Origin: Planococcus chinensis
GTDB lineage: Bacteria > Bacillota > Bacilli > Bacillales_A > Planococcaceae
Direction: 5' to 3'
NCBI RefSeq assembly: GCF_020071995.1
Contig: NZ_JABWTK010000006.1
Coordinates: 62,001-126,000 of the forward strand
Length of the DNA stretch: 64,000 bases
Under the pieces are notes generated by a model, which saw only the letters and a list, made by a program, of their open reading frames with translations, was not told the origin of the DNA and ran no database searches. Positions 35,105 through 43,558 of the stretch are shown piece after piece (position 1 is the first letter of the stretch; each line of letters starts with the position of its first letter). A program made the translations under genes and the position numbers.

Positions 35105-35202
35105 TTGAAATTAATAAAATGAAATCTCAAAAAAATTCACACTTCTGTTAGGCATTATGTGCTAATATATGTAAGATATTTCATATTTAAGGGGAGGAAA
35201 TA

Positions 35203-36498
35203 ATGGATAAATCAAAAATCCAATCGGATAGAGAAACCATTTATTTTATTATCAGTTTGATTTTCAGTCTGTTGATTTATGTATTGGCTATCGTATCAAT
35301 CATCGGTATTGCTATTGCTTTAAGCGTATTCGCACTTTTACTGTTTTCCAATGCCTTGATGCTCGGTTCGATCCGCGGAAACGGTATCCGAATCCACGAA
35401 CGCCAATTTCCGGATGTCTATGAAAGTGTACAGGCATTGTCCAAGGAAATGGGCCTTAAAGCGGTGCCGGATGTTTTTGTCATTCAGTCGGAAGGCGCTT
35501 TAAACGCATTTGCCACCCGCTTTTTCGGACGGAATATGGTGGTACTGTATTCGGAAGTATTTGAGCTGGCGCGTGAACAAGGAATGGACGAGCTGAATTT
35601 TATCATTGCCCATGAGTTGGCACATGTGAAACGGCGCCATTTCTGGAAAAATATTTTAATCATGCCGGCCGGTTTTATCCCATTTTTAAGCCAGGCCTAT
35701 AGCCGCTCTTGTGAATATACGTGCGACCGCCATGCGGCCTATGCCATCCAAAACGTTGGGGCATCCAAACGGGCACTGACTTTGCTCGGCGTCGGCAAGA
35801 AAATGTACACCGAAGTAAATGAAGATGCTTACAGAGAGCAGATTGCAACTGAATCAAACAGTTTTGTATGGCTCAGTGAAGTGCTGTCGTCGCATCCGCG
35901 ATTGCCTAAGCGCATTCAGGCTCTTGAACAATTCGATAAAAGCGGAGTACCTGTCTATACCCAAAACCACGGCAAAATCGCTTTAGGGGCAGCTTTGATT
36001 TTCGGTGGTTTAATCGGTGTATACATTTTGACTATCGCACTCTTTACTGGCGGAGCAATGGCTTTTTCCCAATTGATGCCGGACATGCTGGAAGATAATC
36101 TATATGCTGATCCCTTTGCGATAGAAGAAGAAACGCCATTAATGACGGCTGCTTCCTTAGGCGACCAGACTGAAGTCGAAAGATTGATTGCCGAGGGTGC
36201 CGACATCCATGAAAAAGATTCTGCCGGTGCTGATGCGCTGATGTATGCCGTCTATGCAGGAGATATGGTTGTCGCCGCTTCCTTAATTGAAGCTGGCGCC
36301 GATCCGAATTCCTCCGACAATTATTCCACAGCGCTTGGCACTGCAGTTATGTACAGTGACTATGAAACAGCGAAATTACTCGTAGAAGAAGGGGCTGACC
36401 CGAGTCTTGCCGATCCTGATGGGATGTCGCCCATGGATTACATAGGTGCTTCTACAGAAGCGGAATTCCTTAAAATGGTGGAAGCTGAAAATTATTGA
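35203..36498 (+). CDS. M48-family membrane metalloprotease with C-terminal ankyrin repeats
   Basis: 431 residues. Two N-terminal helices (about 13-52), an M48 peptidase domain with zinc motif IIAHELAHVKRRH and the third ligand region SCEYTCDRHAAY, then another helix (about 252-283). Residues 305-430 hold three ankyrin-type repeats (TPLMTAASLGDQTEVERLIA, DALMYAVYAGDMVVAASLIE, TAKLLVEEGADPSLADPDG). The protease resembles HtpX-type quality-control enzymes, but an ankyrin tail is unusual. GGGGAGGAAATA precedes the ATG. Substrate and role of the tail unknown. Confidence 0.85.
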   Translation: MDKSKIQSDRETIYFIISLIFSLLIYVLAIVSIIGIAIALSVFALLLFSNALMLGSIRGNGIRIHERQFPDVYESVQALSKEMGLKAVPDVFVIQSEGALNAFATRFFGRNMVVLYSEVFELAREQGMDELNFIIAHELAHVKRRHFWKNILIMPAGFIPFLSQAYSRSCEYTCDRHAAYAIQNVGASKRALTLLGVGKKMYTEVNEDAYREQIATESNSFVWLSEVLSSHPRLPKRIQALEQFDKSGVPVYTQNHGKIALGAALIFGGLIGVYILTIALFTGGAMAFSQLMPDMLEDNLYADPFAIEEETPLMTAASLGDQTEVERLIAEGADIHEKDSAGADALMYAVYAGDMVVAASLIEAGADPNSSDNYSTALGTAVMYSDYETAKLLVEEGADPSLADPDGMSPMDYIGASTEAEFLKMVEAENY

Positions 36499-36522
36499 TC
36501 GCTTGCGATAAAGAAATTTGCA

Positions 36523-36557
36523 ACAGGAGATGCTCTATGAGTGGCTCCTGTTTTTTT
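36523..36557 (+). terminator. Terminator after the M48 gene
   Basis: ACAGGAG pairs with CTCCTGT, loop 15 bases, then seven Ts. Confidence 0.75.
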
Positions 36558-36601
36558 ATAATCAAATTGTGGATGAATAAAAGCTAAAGATTAAGGTTTA
36601 A

Positions 36602-36720
36602 GGCGCGAACGCAGATAAATGGCGAGAATCGCAGAAAAAATTGCAGGAACGCAGATAAAACTGTAGAAACGCAGATAAAGGATGAGAATAGCAGATAAAT
36701 GTCTGCAGCCGCAGAAAACG
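36602..36720. repeat. Six-copy 20-bp intergenic repeat
   Basis: The core GCAGATAAA (GCAGAAAAN in two copies) begins at 36611, 36631, 36651, 36671, 36691 and 36711, so the period is exactly 20 bases. The ten bases before each core vary, with a loose NNNNRGAAYC pattern. No reading frame runs through. The repeats lie between the M48 gene and the SDR operon. Confidence 0.85.
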
Positions 36721-36755
36721 ATGTTTCGCCATTTAAATAGTTAGGAGGCTGATTC

Positions 36756-37616
36756 ATGTACAACTATACGCTGCTGGAAAAGTTTCTTTTTATGCCGCGC
36801 CGCTTCAATTTAACGAATCTAATAAAGGAATTGGACGGAAAAACCGTTTTGATCACAGGGGCGAGCTCCGGAATCGGCAAGGAGCTGGCTTTGTTATTTG
36901 GAAAAGCACGCGTGCATTTGATTTTAGTGGCGAGAAGACAGGAAGAATTGCAGCGCATCGGGGCGGAAATCGAAAAAGGAAATGCCTCCGTCAGCATCTT
37001 CCCGGCAGATTTGCGGAATGAAAAAGACATGGGAAGTTTGCTGGCTTTTCTTCATGGGCTTCCAAATGGATTGGATATCGTCATCAACAATGCCGGTCTT
37101 TCGATCAACCGGCCGATTTTAAAATCGCTCGGACGCTACCATGATTTCACCCGTACCATGGCGATCAATTATTTTGCACCGGTGCAATTGCTGTTGTCTG
37201 CCATACCGCTGCTTGCAAAAAAGAATGGCCATATTGTCAATGTTTCAACCATTAACGCGCTGCTTCATCCGGTCCCGTACTGGGCTGCTTATCAGGCATC
37301 CAAAGGCGCGTTTGATACATGGCTGCGCTCAGCTGCACCCGAATTGAACGCTTCCGGGATTTCCATTTCCACCATTTATCTTCCGTTGGTGAAAACCCCG
37401 ATGATTGCGCCAACTGCAGCCTATCTTGGAAAGCCGGCGATGTCGCCGGTGCATGTAGCGGACCTCATCGGCAATGCCATCTGCCGAAAAAGAAAAGTCT
37501 ACAAACCCTGGTGGCTGGGGTTAGGGCAATTGGCTTCACTATTTTTTAGAACGCCGCTGGAAGTGGTTGTTTCGCGATTGGTAAGGAAAAAGGAGGTGGG
37601 AACAGATGGCGAGTAG
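36756..37616 (+). CDS. SDR-family oxidoreductase
   Basis: 286-residue classical short-chain dehydrogenase: TGASSGIG cofactor loop (about 35-42), NNAG (about 113-116), Ser in NVSTINA and the catalytic YQASK pair. N-terminal extension of about 25 residues and a hydrophobic C-terminal stretch (LGLGQLASLFFRTPLEVVVS) suggest a membrane-associated, lipid-like substrate. TTAGGAGGCTGATTC precedes the ATG. It overlaps the acyl-ligase gene by 11 bases, so both enzymes probably act on the same fatty acyl or hydroxyacyl compound. Confidence 0.87.
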   Translation: MYNYTLLEKFLFMPRRFNLTNLIKELDGKTVLITGASSGIGKELALLFGKARVHLILVARRQEELQRIGAEIEKGNASVSIFPADLRNEKDMGSLLAFLHGLPNGLDIVINNAGLSINRPILKSLGRYHDFTRTMAINYFAPVQLLLSAIPLLAKKNGHIVNVSTINALLHPVPYWAAYQASKGAFDTWLRSAAPELNASGISISTIYLPLVKTPMIAPTAAYLGKPAMSPVHVADLIGNAICRKRKVYKPWWLGLGQLASLFFRTPLEVVVSRLVRKKEVGTDGE

Positions 37617-39168
37617 CTTATTGAAAGTGTTGATCCAGCTTCAGCTCCTGTCGCCTGCAAAGCTTTTCCGTTTTGCACAGGCCGCTCGGCAAGACGGTAT
37701 CAATTTGATGCTTTTATTTTCCTTAACCATTAAGTCAGGGAGCGGCAAAATAGCGCTTGTCGACAGCCGGGAAACGCTCACGTATGCTCAACTCAACGAA
37801 CGGTGCGAAAATCTCTCGGTTCAGTTGAAAGAACAATACAATTTCGAAGCCGGCCAAAAAGTCGCTTTTTTCTGCCGCAACCACGCATCGCTGGTACAAG
37901 CCTTATTTGCGGCATCCCGTTTGGGGGCGAAGCTTTTTCTCCTTAACAGTTCAATGACCGTAAGTCAATTTAACCGGATGGTGGAAGAGCAGAACTTCGA
38001 CTTTTTGATTTACGATGAAGAGTTTACGGGCCTGATCGAAAGCTCCAACTACGCTCGGGAAAAGCTGCTAAGCTACCATGAATACAAGCCGGCAGTCAGC
38101 TCGCTTGTACGCCTGAAACGGTATGGAAAGATGGGCTTAAAAGCGGTTTCCGGCAGCCAGATTGTTTTATTGACCGGCGGTACGACCGGGAAGCCGAAGC
38201 AAGTGGTTCACCAGCCGTCGATTTTCACATTTGTGCAGCCGTTTTGTGCGCTTTTGGACCGTTTGCGGCTATCCCGCTATCAAACGGCCTTTATTGCGAC
38301 TCCGCTTTATCACGGCTATGGCATCGCCATTTTACTGGCTCTGTTTGCGCTTGGAAAGAAAGTGGTGATACAGGACCGTTTTGAAGTTGCTGCAGCCTGC
38401 AGCTTGATCCGTGAACATCGCGTTGAAGTCGCCACGGTGGTTCCGTTGATAGTCCATAAACTGCTCCAGCACAATGCAGAAGATTTGCGTTCGCTCAAGT
38501 GCATCGCCTCCGGCGGCGCAAAACTGAATCCGATTTTGGTTGAGGAAGTAAAACAACGACTCGGGAATGTCTTGTACAATTTATACGGTACGTCAGAAGC
38601 GGGGCTGAATATGATTGCTACACCGGAAGATCTCGCCTCTAACCCGGATACGCTCGGACGGCTGCTCCGCGGTGAAAAGCTGAAGGTAATGGCGGACGGA
38701 AAAGAAACGGAAAATGGAGTGGCCGGGAAGTTTGTCATCTTGAACAGCTGGTCGATGAAAAACCGGGGAGCACGCTGGATTGATACAGGGGACACCGGGT
38801 ACCGGGACAGTCAGGGCTATTATTTTTTCTGCGGAAGAACCGATGATGTAATTGTTTGTGCCGGCAATAACATCCACCCTCTGGATGTCGAAGCGGCAGC
38901 CGCTGCCCACCCGTTCATCGCTGATATTGCGGTAATAGGAATTAAAGACGCTTATCGCGGGCAAAGCCTAAAAGCATTTGTGCAGTGTACTCCGGGCGGG
39001 ACACTGGATGAAAAAGAGCTGACTGGATGGCTTCGCACGCAACTGGCCGATTTTCAAGTGCCGCGGGAAATCGTTTTTGTGGATGAACTTCCCTATACAT
39101 CTGTCGACAAACTGGATCGCAAAAAACTGCAAGGCGGGGAACTTCATTTGCTTGAGAGACGCCTATAA
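37606..39168 (+). CDS. Acyl-CoA synthetase-like AMP-binding enzyme
   Basis: 520-residue ANL-superfamily enzyme that activates a carboxylic acid as acyl-AMP. P-loop LLTGGTTGKPKQ, YGTSEAGLN, IDTGDTGYRD, FFCGRTDDVIVCAGNNIHP and the C-terminal VDKLDRKKL with the catalytic Lys. The N-terminal 40 residues resemble long-chain acyl-CoA ligases. AAGGAGGTGGGAACAG precedes the ATG. Third gene of the unit is a small membrane protein. Substrate unknown. Confidence 0.88.
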   Translation: MASSLLKVLIQLQLLSPAKLFRFAQAARQDGINLMLLFSLTIKSGSGKIALVDSRETLTYAQLNERCENLSVQLKEQYNFEAGQKVAFFCRNHASLVQALFAASRLGAKLFLLNSSMTVSQFNRMVEEQNFDFLIYDEEFTGLIESSNYAREKLLSYHEYKPAVSSLVRLKRYGKMGLKAVSGSQIVLLTGGTTGKPKQVVHQPSIFTFVQPFCALLDRLRLSRYQTAFIATPLYHGYGIAILLALFALGKKVVIQDRFEVAAACSLIREHRVEVATVVPLIVHKLLQHNAEDLRSLKCIASGGAKLNPILVEEVKQRLGNVLYNLYGTSEAGLNMIATPEDLASNPDTLGRLLRGEKLKVMADGKETENGVAGKFVILNSWSMKNRGARWIDTGDTGYRDSQGYYFFCGRTDDVIVCAGNNIHPLDVEAAAAAHPFIADIAVIGIKDAYRGQSLKAFVQCTPGGTLDEKELTGWLRTQLADFQVPREIVFVDELPYTSVDKLDRKKLQGGELHLLERRL

Positions 39169-39490
39169 GTATAGATGGTTTTACGAGTGGCGAAGGGAAG
39201 AGAGGGGATATTTTGCTGGAAAAGTGTGTTCGATCGGATCCGGATTTTGCTTTCTGCTGATGATTCTGCCGCTCGCCTTTCCATATTCTCCAGGCGGAGT
39301 GGACTGGCTTGATTTGCTTCTGTCTGTAAACTTTTATTTCCCCATGATGCTGGGAGCAGCCGGCATCGTACTGGGGTGGCTGGGCGTTAAAGGGAATGTC
39401 AGGTTTTATTTGGTTTTGCTGAACTCGCTTATTTTTGCCTTTTATGTCTTGGTAGCACTGGTAACTGTTTTTGGATTTCAAGAGCCTTAA
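39152..39490 (+). CDS. Small membrane protein coupled to acyl ligase gene
   Basis: 112 residues from TTG 39152, which overlaps the ligase stop by 17 bases; the frame is open to 39077 but that part lies wholly inside the ligase gene. N-terminus RDAYKYRWFYEWRREERGYF is cytoplasmic and basic, followed by three helices (about 28-45, 54-74 and 82-104). The overlap points to translational coupling and a shared role. Unrecognised. Confidence 0.55.
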   Translation: MRDAYKYRWFYEWRREERGYFAGKVCSIGSGFCFLLMILPLAFPYSPGGVDWLDLLLSVNFYFPMMLGAAGIVLGWLGVKGNVRFYLVLLNSLIFAFYVLVALVTVFGFQEP

Positions 39491-39504
39491 AATGATGTGG
39501 CAGA

Positions 39505-39543
39505 CAAAAACGGAACGGCGGGAAAGACCGCCGTTCCGTTTTG
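39505..39543. terminator. Bidirectional terminator
   Basis: AAAACGGAACGGCGG pairs perfectly with CCGCCGTTCCGTTTT, loop GAAAGA, between convergent genes. Confidence 0.93.
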
Positions 39544-39559
39544 ATTTGTCATCAAAAAA

Positions 39560-40303
39560 CTATTCGTATTTCCTGAAGAAAGCCATCGTTTCTTCGATGA
39601 TGCGCTGCTGATCGTTGTCCAGAGTGGCTACGTGGTAACTGTCGGGCATTTCAATGATTCTTTTTTCGGTGGATGAAATTCTGCTGAAAATCATTTGCGA
39701 GTTTTCGGCAGGCACGACATGGTCTTCGGGTGACACAAAAATTAAAGCCGGGCATGTGACTTTCGGCAAATCTTTGCGGACTTCATCCATGAACACAAGC
39801 AATTGCTTGACGGAAGCCACTGGTGTTTTTTCATATGCGAGCTCCGTAATTCCTTCTTTTTTGATGTCCGAACCGATGGCATCCATGAAGCGGACATCTT
39901 CCATGTCATGTACCGCCGCCATTGAAGGAACATCCACTGCGGCATTTATCAGCGATATGGCTTTGATTTCCGGGTGTTTTTGTGCCATATGGAGCGCCAA
40001 TGTACCGCCCATGGATAAGCCGGCCATGAAAATCGAATCGCAGCGTTCGCTCAGCCAGCCGAACGCTTCCTCAATGGATGAGATCCAGTCGTGGTAAGTG
40101 GTTCCTTCCATTTCCTCATGATGGGTCCCGTGCCCCTTCAGGCGCGGCACCGTAACCGTATAACCTTGGCCAGCAAAGGCCTCTCCAATCGGACGCATGC
40201 TCTGCACCGTACCGGTAAAACCGTGAGAAACAAGGATGCCTGTCCGCCCGCCTTCAATTTGAAAAGGCTCCGCTCCGTGTAACACTTCAAAATTTGTCGT
40301 CAT
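39560..40303 (-). CDS. Carboxylesterase / monoacylglycerol lipase (Est30 type)
   Basis: 247-residue alpha/beta hydrolase. Oxyanion region HGFTGT, nucleophile GLSMGG (Ser about 96), acid in VSPEDHVVP and His in DSYHVATLD. The sequence is close in layout to Geobacillus Est30 and the Bacillus monoacylglycerol lipase. AAAGGAGGT precedes the ATG. Cytoplasmic, no signal peptide. Single-gene unit. Confidence 0.9.
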   Translation of the reverse strand: MTTNFEVLHGAEPFQIEGGRTGILVSHGFTGTVQSMRPIGEAFAGQGYTVTVPRLKGHGTHHEEMEGTTYHDWISSIEEAFGWLSERCDSIFMAGLSMGGTLALHMAQKHPEIKAISLINAAVDVPSMAAVHDMEDVRFMDAIGSDIKKEGITELAYEKTPVASVKQLLVFMDEVRKDLPKVTCPALIFVSPEDHVVPAENSQMIFSRISSTEKRIIEMPDSYHVATLDNDQQRIIEETMAFFRKYE

Positions 40304-40392
40304 TAAAAAACCTCCTTTTTGTTAATGGAATCAAGGGAAAACTTACATTCATCTTTCTTAAAACCTGAAACAGGTCCGGTTCATCAGGAAAA

Positions 40393-40899
40393 CTAGATCT
40401 CTTTTGCCTCTTTAAGTTCTGCGAAGGAACTCAGTACATCGTTGTGATGATCGATAATTTGTTTTGCAGTCAAGAGCTCAGAATCCCATGTCCCGTGCCC
40501 GTCTTTGGCCAGTGTCACGTTGTAGCCCAGACTGTAGGCGCGGCGGCAAGTCGTATCGATGCAATACTCGGTTTGGTTGCCGGCGAGGATGAGTTTTTGG
40601 ATGTTTTTCGCTTTTAAGGTGTTTTGAAGCTCCGTCTGGTGAAACGAGTCCGGCGTCGTTTTTTGTATGACGGCTTCTCCGGTGAGCGGCTGAACAGATT
40701 CATGGATTTGCCAATCGTGGTTTCCGGCAACCAAAGCGCTGTCATTGTGCTGGACAAAGATGACGGGGACATTTGCAGACCGGGCCCCTTCAATTAATTT
40801 CTTCAGGTTTTCAAGCAGGGCATCTTTTTTGTAAACCGGGTTCTCTTCAGCGAACATCTCATTTTGGGCGTCTATAACTAGCAACGCAGTGTTGTTCAT
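40393..40899 (-). CDS. Isochorismatase-family cysteine hydrolase
   Basis: 168 residues from ATG 40899 (GGAGGGAAGCAG upstream). Catalytic Asp in LVIDAQNEM, Lys in VIQKTTPDSF and Cys in NQTEYCIDTTCRRAY give the expected triad. Family members cleave C-N or C-O bonds in small molecules (nicotinamide, isochorismate, others); the substrate here is not known. It is divergent from the creatininase-like gene. Confidence 0.87.
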   Translation of the reverse strand: MNNTALLVIDAQNEMFAEENPVYKKDALLENLKKLIEGARSANVPVIFVQHNDSALVAGNHDWQIHESVQPLTGEAVIQKTTPDSFHQTELQNTLKAKNIQKLILAGNQTEYCIDTTCRRAYSLGYNVTLAKDGHGTWDSELLTAKQIIDHHNDVLSSFAELKEAKEI

Positions 40900-41078
40900 T
40901 CTGCTTCCCTCCATTTCAATTCTTCAATAGGATATTCGGCATTTTCTGGCAGAATCCTTTCTTTTAATTTTCGGATGCAGTGGAGTGCAAACTTAAGCAA
41001 AACAAACGCAAGAAAGGGATTTTGGCTGTACATAGCGAAAACTTAAAAAAGACTAAATTGACTACTGGAGGGATTGCT

Positions 41079-41843
41079 TTGTCTAGAAATGATTTTTTGC
41101 TTGAGCGTATGAACTGGCCGGTTATAAAAGAAAAAATAGATGGGGGAATAGACACCGTCATCATCTGTACTGCTTCGGTCGAACAGCACGGCTATCATTT
41201 ATCCGAACTGACGGATACGCTGATTGGTGAAGCAACTGGACTTTTAGTTGCTGAAAAACTAGGGAATGCTTTAATGGCCCCGGTTATCCGGCCTGGCCTA
41301 TCTGAACACCACATCCCGATGGCAGGCAGCCTGACGCTGCGTCCAGAAGTTTACCGGGGGCTTGTTGAAGACTATGTTGCCAGTTACAGAAAACACGGTT
41401 TTCAAAAAGTCGTTATTTTCTCGTCGCATGGCGGGAATTTCAATGAAAACGAAAAGATTGTGCAAAGCCTGAAAGAGCTGCATCCGGATATGCAATTCAG
41501 CAGTGCATTGACCTTGATGGAATTGATGGGGCTCATGGCGCAATTTGAACGACAGTATAACTTGGCAGAAGGCAGCTGCGGGCACGGAGGCGCAATGGAA
41601 ACATCGGTCATGCTGCACATCGCTCCAGATCAGGTAGATATGGAAAAAGCGACGCCCGGCTTTATTGGGAAGATGAACGAAGAAGTCTTGGAGAAGTTAT
41701 TTGAACACGGCATTGTCGGACTTTCTAAAGTGGGCATTATCGGCGACCCGCGGCAAGCAAAAGCGGAGTGGGGGGAGTGGTTTCTGGAACTGATGTCCGA
41801 TGAAATCGTCAAAGCTGTGCAAAGGGATCTTAAAGGTTTATAA
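41079..41843 (+). CDS. Creatininase-family amidohydrolase
   Basis: 254 residues from TTG 41079 (TGGAGGGA upstream; an open frame extends to 40980 without a ribosome site). Metal-site motifs: ASVEQHGYHL (Glu and His), LTDTLIGE (Asp), FSSHGGNFNEN (His) and GAMETSVML (Glu). Members include creatininase and the mycofactocin peptidase MftE as well as riboflavin-related FAPy deformylase. Neighbours do not indicate which reaction applies here. Confidence 0.87.
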   Translation: MSRNDFLLERMNWPVIKEKIDGGIDTVIICTASVEQHGYHLSELTDTLIGEATGLLVAEKLGNALMAPVIRPGLSEHHIPMAGSLTLRPEVYRGLVEDYVASYRKHGFQKVVIFSSHGGNFNENEKIVQSLKELHPDMQFSSALTLMELMGLMAQFERQYNLAEGSCGHGGAMETSVMLHIAPDQVDMEKATPGFIGKMNEEVLEKLFEHGIVGLSKVGIIGDPRQAKAEWGEWFLELMSDEIVKAVQRDLKGL

Positions 41844-41923
41844 AAAACGGAAAGTTCTCATTCAAATAAAAGCTTTAAGCAACAAAGTGCGAAGGAATAG
41901 CCTGAAAATAAGGTGGGAAACCA

Positions 41924-42910
41924 GTGAAAGTCACTTACAAAATGATTGATAAGCAATTAAGGCTACGGGGATTTTTATACAATCTATTATTAAAGAAATC
42001 CAGTGAAGAAAAATACATTAAATTCATGCATACCATCAAAAAGCAGACGGAAAACCGCAAGGGGCAAAAAGTCGATGGCCTGCATTTCTCGGAACAATGG
42101 ATGGCGCGAAAAGACGGAACCAAACTCCGCATCTGCATTTACAAATCGCTCGATCCAGTCCAAAGTGCTCCTGGGGTTCTATGGCTGCATGGCGGCGGAT
42201 ATTCACAGGGGATTCCGGAGCTTTTTTCGGCGACTTACAAAAGGCTGATCCAAGCCCGCAACTGTGTCGTCATTGCACCGGATTACCGGTTGTCGATTGA
42301 AGCGCCTTATCCGGCGGCTTTGGATGACTGTTACGACACGCTCCTGTGGATGAAAGACCATGCAGAAGAATTGGGCATTCGGGACGATCAGCTGATTGCG
42401 GGCGGCGAAAGTGCAGGAGCGGGGTTGACTGCCGCTTTGACTCTCTTGGCGAGAGACCGAGGGGAAGTGAATATCGCTTTTCAGATGCCGCTTTATCCGA
42501 TGCTCGATGACCGCATGGCGACAGAGTCAGCAAAAGACAATAATGCACCCATCTGGAATTTAAACACAAACCGGTGGGCATGGAAGCTGTATCTGGGAGA
42601 GTTGTTCGGCAGAGAAGTGCCGGTTTATGCTGCGGCTGCTCGAGCAACAGATTACAGCAAGCTGCCGCCGGCCATAACATTTGTCGGCGATATCGAACCG
42701 TTCAAAGATGAAACAGTCGAATATGTAAAGAATTTGGAGCAGGCAGGCGTGCCGGTTAAATTTGAATTATTCAAAGGCGGCTACCACGGATTTGATATCA
42801 TCAATCCGAACGCAGAACTGAGCAAAAAGGCCACTGCCTTTTTCATCGAATCCTTTAATTACGCAGTGGACCATTATTTCGCTGAACAAAACCAACCGGT
42901 GAAAGATTGA
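41924..42910 (+). CDS. Alpha/beta hydrolase, hormone-sensitive-lipase type esterase
   Basis: 328 residues from GTG 41924 (AAGGTGGGAA upstream). HGGGYSQG oxyanion motif, GESAGAG nucleophile, Asp in VGDIEPFKDE and His in GGYHGFD complete the HSL-family catalytic set. Cytoplasmic carboxylesterase on short acyl esters is the likely activity. The intervening 210 bases before the next gene hold no convincing gene beyond a 24-codon frame. Confidence 0.88.
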   Translation: MKVTYKMIDKQLRLRGFLYNLLLKKSSEEKYIKFMHTIKKQTENRKGQKVDGLHFSEQWMARKDGTKLRICIYKSLDPVQSAPGVLWLHGGGYSQGIPELFSATYKRLIQARNCVVIAPDYRLSIEAPYPAALDDCYDTLLWMKDHAEELGIRDDQLIAGGESAGAGLTAALTLLARDRGEVNIAFQMPLYPMLDDRMATESAKDNNAPIWNLNTNRWAWKLYLGELFGREVPVYAAAARATDYSKLPPAITFVGDIEPFKDETVEYVKNLEQAGVPVKFELFKGGYHGFDIINPNAELSKKATAFFIESFNYAVDHYFAEQNQPVKD

Positions 42911-43121
42911 CATGCATTCTAAAAAAACCTTCTACTCGGTGCCCAAGGTAATTGCCGGATCCTAAGCTTTTTTAAGAAGGGGAAGGATGGAGACACTCGC
43001 TTCAATTGGAAGCAGGAAGGGAACGGATTTTGGGAACAGCACCGGAGCGAACATGGACTGAAAATGAAAGAGCTATAGGATGCATCCGGTCCATCCACTT
43101 GAAAATAGAGGAGGAAAAGAT

Positions 43122-43499
43122 GTGGTTATTGCTGCAGGTGAAACCATCACATTTGAACGCAATTTTTCGAAAAAAGATGTCGAATTGTTTTCACGGATTT
43201 CCGGAGACGAAGGGATTCATCACCTTGAGCCGGATGAACAAGGGAGGTTGGTTGTGCAGGGGCTGCTGACAGCGACCTTGCCGACAAAAGTAGGCGGGGA
43301 CCACAATGTACTCGCCCGCCATATGGACTTTGAGTTTTTGCGGCCCGTATTTACCGGAGATACGATTCGCTGTGAAGTAACCATCAGCCATTTTGAACAA
43401 CAGGAAAAACGTGCCCGCATTACTGCCCCTTTTTCCTGTACCAACCAGCATGGAAAAGAAGTGCTGAAAGGGAGCTTCTCAGGAGTCATATTACGATGA
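43122..43499 (+). CDS. MaoC/hotdog-fold dehydratase-like protein
   Basis: 125 residues from GTG 43122, with AGAGGAGG six bases upstream; the frame is open to 43080 but without a ribosome site. Hotdog-fold signature of (R)-enoyl-CoA hydratases: FSKKDVELFSRISGDEGIHH with the Asp and His of the SGDxNPxH motif, then VVQGLLTATLPTKV and FLRPVFTGDTIRCEV. Probably acts on a 3-hydroxyacyl or enoyl thioester. The NP of the canonical motif is replaced by EGI. Confidence 0.8.
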   Translation: MVIAAGETITFERNFSKKDVELFSRISGDEGIHHLEPDEQGRLVVQGLLTATLPTKVGGDHNVLARHMDFEFLRPVFTGDTIRCEVTISHFEQQEKRARITAPFSCTNQHGKEVLKGSFSGVILR

Positions 43500-43558
43500 G
43501 ACTAGCGCACGCTTTTTAGGGTAAGGAAAAGAGATGCTAAAGAAAGGAGGTAATCGTT

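Noticed and set aside
42987..43061. 24-codon frame beginning METLASIGSRKG after GAAGGGGAAGG
   Set aside because: Ribosome site is fair but the peptide has no recognisable feature and ends before the MaoC-like gene. Not enough support.
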